Part shown: in pieces, positions 43,123-46,336 of the stretch
How the letters are laid out: each line of letters begins with the position of its first letter
How positions within the stretch are numbered: the stretch's first letter is position 1
NCBI GenBank assembly: GCA_021831565.1
Contig: JAKBMM010000019.1
Span: 1-46,336 of the forward strand
Direction: 5' to 3'
From: Planctomycetota bacterium
Lineage (GTDB): Bacteria > Planctomycetota > Phycisphaerae > WQYP01
DNA length: 46,336 nucleotides
Notes under the pieces: model-generated
What the model was told of the DNA's origin: nothing
The model's input: only the letters and a program-made list of their open reading frames with translations
Database searches by the model: none
Position numbers and translations under genes: made by a program

Positions 43123-45594
43123 ATGCACGAACAGGAAAATCCTTCATCCACTCAGGCGACCATGGCGCATATCGATCCCGTTTGCGGCATGAAGGTAACC
43201 CCCGCCTCCAGCGCCGGCAGCGCCGAGCACAATGGCAAAACCTATTATTTCTGCGGAAAAAGCTGCCTGGTCAAGTTTCAGGCAACGCCGGAAAAATATC
43301 TTCAGGCTCCGTTGCCGGGCCGCAGTGCACCGCCGGTTATGGTGGGGTTGAAAACATCGGCCGCTACAACCCCGGTGGCGCAATCTACACGCGCTGGAGA
43401 TCCGGAGATTATTCGCAACGCGCCCGGTTCGTGTCCGAAATGTTCCCTGGCTTTGGAACCGTTGGCGCCGCAGCGCCGGACGGCGCCCACACGCTACACC
43501 TGTCCGATGCATCCGGAAATCATTCGTGCGCAGCCGGGAGCATGCCCCCAATGCGGCATGGCGCTGGAGCCGATGGAAATGCCCCCTGGCGAGGAGGAAA
43601 ATCCTGAACTGCGCGCCATGAGCCGGAGGTTATGGATCAGTCTGGCGTTGGCGATTCCCCTTCTGATTCTGGCGATGGGCCGGGATTTTTTGCCGGCGCT
43701 GATTTCCGGCGGCCCCTGGCTGAACTGGCTGGAGCTGATTCTGGCGACGCCGATCGTGCTCTGGTGCGGTTGGCCGTTTTTTGAGCGGGGGTGGGCTTCC
43801 CTTCTCGCCCGGAATCTGAACATGTTTACACTTATTAGCCTGGGCGTGGCGGTGGCGTATGGATACAGTGTCGTGGCAACGGCGGCGCCGGAAATTTTTC
43901 CCGCGGGCTTGCGAAACCAGCACGGTGGAATCGGGATTTATTTTGAAAGCGCCGGTGTGATCGTGGCCCTGGTGCTGCTGGGCCAGGTCCTGGAACTGCG
44001 CGCCCGCGGCCGTACCGGCAGCGCCATCCGCGAGCTGCTGGACCTGGCGCCCCCAACCGCCCGCCTGGTGAAAAAGGATTCTCAGGAAGAGGATGTGCCG
44101 CTGGAATCGGTGCGGCCCGGCGATCGGCTGCGGGTGCGGCCCGGCGAAAAAATTCCGGTTGACGGGGTGACGCTCGAGGGAACCAGCGCGGTGGATGAAG
44201 CGATGATTTCCGGAGAACCGATGCCGGTGGAAAAAAAGATCGGTGACATGCTGATCGGCGGCACCGTCAACGGCGCCGGCGGCTTGCTTATGGAGGCGAA
44301 AAAGGTCGGCGGCGACACCATGCTGGCGCATATCGTGCAAATGGTAAGCCAGGCGCAGCGGAGCCGCGCGCCGGTGCAGCAACTGGCCGACAAGGTGGCC
44401 GGCAGATTTGTTCCCGCAGTTCTCGCCGCCGCCATCATCACGTTCCTGATCTGGTCCTGGACGGGACCTAAGCCGGCGCTGGCCTATGCGATTGTCAGCG
44501 CGGTGTCCGTGCTGATCATCGCCTGTCCGTGCGCCCTGGGGCTGGCCACGCCCATGTCAATCATGGTGGGAGTGGGCCGGGCGGCCAAGGCGGGTGTGCT
44601 CATTAAAAACGCCGCGGCGCTCCAACTGATGGAAAAGATTGATACGCTCGTGGTGGACAAAACGGGAACTATTACCGAAGGCAAGCCGCGATTGGTATCC
44701 GTTCTGCCGCAGGGTGGTGTAAGCGAAATGGAACTCCTGGCGCTGGTGGGTTCCGTGGAGCGAAGCAGCGAGCACCCGCTGGCCGCGGCTCTTGTGCGCG
44801 GCGCTGCGGAGCGGGGCGCTGTGCTCGCGGCGGCGAAGGAATTTCAGTCCGTCAGCGGCCAAGGTGTTTCCGCAGTGGTTCAGAATCGGCCGGTGACGGT
44901 GGGCAACGCCGCGATGATGCGGGAATTGGGGATCGAAGTGGCGGGCGTTGCCGAAAAGGCTCAATCCTTACGCTCGCAGGGGCAAACGGTGATGTTTGTG
45001 GCCATCGACGGCCGGCTGGCGGGCGTGTTGGGCGTGGCCGATCCAATCAAGCCGACAGCGAAAGAGGCGATCGCGATCCTGCGGCGGGACGGAATCGAAG
45101 TGATCATGATGACCGGCGATAATCGCACCACCGCCGAGGTGGTGGCCCGGCAAGTCGGGATTGAGCGCGTCGAAGCGCAAGTGCCGCCCCGGCGGAAAAA
45201 TGAAATGATCCGCCGCTGGCAGGACCAGGGGCGAATCGTGGCGATGGCCGGTGACGGCGTCAATGACGCGCCCGCGCTGGCCCAGGCGCACGTCGGCATC
45301 GCCATGGGAACCGGAACCGATATTGCCATCGCCAGCGCCACGGTGACGCTGCTGCGGGGCGAGTTGACCGGCATGATCCGCGCCCGGCGCCTCAGCCGCG
45401 TGGTCATGCGAAACGTCCGTCAGAATTTGTGGTTTGCGTTTATCTACAATGGCCTGGGTATTCCCCTGGCAGCGGGGGCGCTTTACCCGTTTTTCGGATT
45501 TCTGCTTAGTCCGATGATCGCCGCGGCGGCGATGAGCGGCAGCTCCCTTTGCGTGGTGGGCAACGCCCTTCGCCTGCGGCACGCCCGGCTGTAA
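43123..45594 (+). CDS. Copper-type P1B ATPase with YHS and heavy-metal-binding domains
   Basis: An 823-residue metal-exporting membrane ATPase. The N-terminus has a YHS domain (DPVCGMKV to [10 protein letters not shown], about 18-62), then two heavy-metal-binding repeats: a damaged one ([20 protein letters not shown]) and an intact one ([20 protein letters not shown]). Eight transmembrane helices follow. The ion-site CPC is at about 468 ([11 protein letters not shown]), the phosphorylated Asp at about 512 ([11 protein letters not shown]), with [20 protein letters not shown] and [13 protein letters not shown]. The CPC form suits Cu+ or Ag+. AAAGGAAAGG precedes the ATG. The first repeat has lost CPMHP, probably through paired indels. 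Confidence 0.95.
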   Translation: MHEQENPSSTQATMAHIDPVCGMKVTPASSAGSAEHNGKTYYFCGKSCLVKFQATPEKYLQAPLPGRSAPPVMVGLKTSAATTPVAQSTRAGDPEIIRNAPGSCPKCSLALEPLAPQRRTAPTRYTCPMHPEIIRAQPGACPQCGMALEPMEMPPGEEENPELRAMSRRLWISLALAIPLLILAMGRDFLPALISGGPWLNWLELILATPIVLWCGWPFFERGWASLLARNLNMFTLISLGVAVAYGYSVVATAAPEIFPAGLRNQHGGIGIYFESAGVIVALVLLGQVLELRARGRTGSAIRELLDLAPPTARLVKKDSQEEDVPLESVRPGDRLRVRPGEKIPVDGVTLEGTSAVDEAMISGEPMPVEKKIGDMLIGGTVNGAGGLLMEAKKVGGDTMLAHIVQMVSQAQRSRAPVQQLADKVAGRFVPAVLAAAIITFLIWSWTGPKPALAYAIVSAVSVLIIACPCALGLATPMSIMVGVGRAAKAGVLIKNAAALQLMEKIDTLVVDKTGTITEGKPRLVSVLPQGGVSEMELLALVGSVERSSEHPLAAALVRGAAERGAVLAAAKEFQSVSGQGVSAVVQNRPVTVGNAAMMRELGIEVAGVAEKAQSLRSQGQTVMFVAIDGRLAGVLGVADPIKPTAKEAIAILRRDGIEVIMMTGDNRTTAEVVARQVGIERVEAQVPPRRKNEMIRRWQDQGRIVAMAGDGVNDAPALAQAHVGIAMGTGTDIAIASATVTLLRGELTGMIRARRLSRVVMRNVRQNLWFAFIYNGLGIPLAAGALYPFFGFLLSPMIAAAAMSGSSLCVVGNALRLRHARL

Positions 45595-45632
45595 TATTGC
45601 TTTCCGCACCCCAATAACCGACACTTGGTTCT

Positions 45633-46073
45633 ATGGAGGAAAGGCTGATCATCGTGGTGAAATCCCGGCCCGATCCGGTCATTCAGGAGCGGCTGGAGGA
45701 CATGGGATTTTTTCCGGACAAGACCGCCGGCGCACGCTGGTGCCGATTCTGTTCGCTGGAGGAAGTCGCGGGTCTGGCCGAGTGGCTCAAACGCCATCAT
45801 CTCGGGCATAAGATTGCCAAGGCCACCGGACGCGGAGAGGTCAAAAAGTATCCGCGTTTAAGCGAATCGCTGGTGCTGAGCGACGGCGGCGGTCCCACCC
45901 GCTGCGCCCTGTGCGGCGCCCAGAATGCCTCTTGCCGGAAGTGGATTGAAGGCGATGACACGGACAGCACCGACTATCCGGCGCCGGCGGAGTTTTATCT
46001 TTGCGGTCGCTGCGTGCAGGAACGTATGCAGCCGCACCCCCGGCTCTACGCACCGGCGGAGGACACGCTCTGA
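45633..46073 (+). CDS. Uncharacterised zinc-ribbon protein
   Basis: A protein of up to 146 residues with no known family. The C-terminal part has CALCGAQNASC and, after 30 residues, YLCGRCVQERM, a likely four-cysteine zinc ribbon. The N-terminal half is a mixed alpha/beta region (IIVVKSRPDPVIQERLEDMG). The ATG at 45633 has no ribosome site; GTG at 45654 has GAGGAAAGG nine bases upstream and is the more likely start, giving 139 residues. It follows the P-type ATPase by 38 bases and may be cotranscribed; no functional link is known. Confidence 0.65.
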   Translation: MEERLIIVVKSRPDPVIQERLEDMGFFPDKTAGARWCRFCSLEEVAGLAEWLKRHHLGHKIAKATGRGEVKKYPRLSESLVLSDGGGPTRCALCGAQNASCRKWIEGDDTDSTDYPAPAEFYLCGRCVQERMQPHPRLYAPAEDTL

Positions 46074-46174
46074 TCCCGCCCCGCTGGCCTTGCCGCCATC
46101 CGGCGGACGCGCATAAGCCGGCCGGCGCCGGGCAAATGCAACACCGCCGGACAAGAAAAAAACAAAATATTCTT

Positions 46175-46336
46175 GTAACCGTTCACGGCGGCGCGGGAAA
46201 CGGCCGCGGGATTGCGATCCTCGCGGCTGCCCCATGGTCGCCCCCCCGCAGCCGTGGATGGAAATCCACGGCCGTCCGTAACCGCAAGGAAAACGGTGTT
46301 TAACGGGTCAGCCTGCTGACCGTGTCACCAATAAAA
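46175..46336. repeat. Copy of the GTAACCGTTCACG repeat family, cut by the window end
   Basis: Starts with GTAACCGTTCACG at 46175, contains the hairpin CCGTGGATggaATCCACGG and the palindrome GGTCAGCctgctgACC near the end. It is the inverted counterpart of 39344-39510 and of parts of 30932-31126, so it shows the fullest order of the long unit. Confidence 0.8.

Noticed and set aside
1-46336. CRISPR arrays, integrases, full insertion sequences or prophage
   Set aside because: No regularly spaced direct repeats and no recombinase, transposase or phage structural protein was found in any frame.

Overview
The window looks like a chromosomal piece of a GC-rich planctomycete, probably from the Phycisphaerae. 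That placement is inference. It rests on a secreted protein with a PEP-CTERM tail, a GAF/sigma-54 activator, FolE2, many orphan regulators, a BatA-like membrane protein and short repeats scattered between genes. No phage, CRISPR array, rRNA or complete insertion sequence was seen. One tRNA-Ile(GAT) is present.

Layout. 1-3045: two stem-variable palindromes, a PEP-CTERM protein behind a good sigma-70-type promoter, a small zinc-ribbon membrane protein with an intrinsic terminator, a composite repeat and a two-CBS-domain protein. 3283-7908: UDP-glucose dehydrogenase, a UDP-hexose 4-epimerase, a ComF-type phosphoribosyltransferase and a Tat/lipoprotein aldose 1-epimerase, i.e. sugar-nucleotide supply. 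7994-9808: tRNA-Ile and a convergent sigma-54 activator. 10037-12554: a miniature inverted-repeat element with a target duplication, then a large unknown exported protein. 12901-14802: ectA-ectB without ectC. 14833-21145: a TIM-barrel isomerase, a YkgJ-type protein, a DUF2905 protein, a 79-residue protein coupled to a TatD-like hydrolase, a BatA-like protein and a sensor kinase. 21683-24948: a small type II fatty-acid/polyketide-like set made of a ketosynthase, a Cys-less ketosynthase partner, an acyltransferase and a dehydratase. 25281-26821: folE2 and hisI.

27268-39154 is a surface polysaccharide locus with one family 2 and five GT4-type glycosyltransferases and a Wzy-like polymerase. It has been rearranged. 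A two-gene ATPase/TOPRIM-like cassette (a candidate phage-defence pair) lies between short direct repeats. Next to it is the C-terminal stump of a WcaF-type acetyltransferase. One glycosyltransferase gene sits between two identical 278-bp copies of the 3' end of another glycosyltransferase gene, as expected from single-crossover integration of a small circle. 39508-46073 returns to core genes: hisS, gap, a FabZ-like dehydratase, a copper-type P1B ATPase and a zinc-ribbon protein.

A repeat family with GTAACCGTTCACG ends recurs at five or more places. One copy has 13-bp terminal inverted repeats and an 8-bp target duplication, and another supplies the stop codon of hisS. The strongest candidates for something undescribed are this repeat family, the palindromes whose stems change while staying complementary, the orphan ectAB pair, and the ATPase/TOPRIM cassette in the glycan locus.
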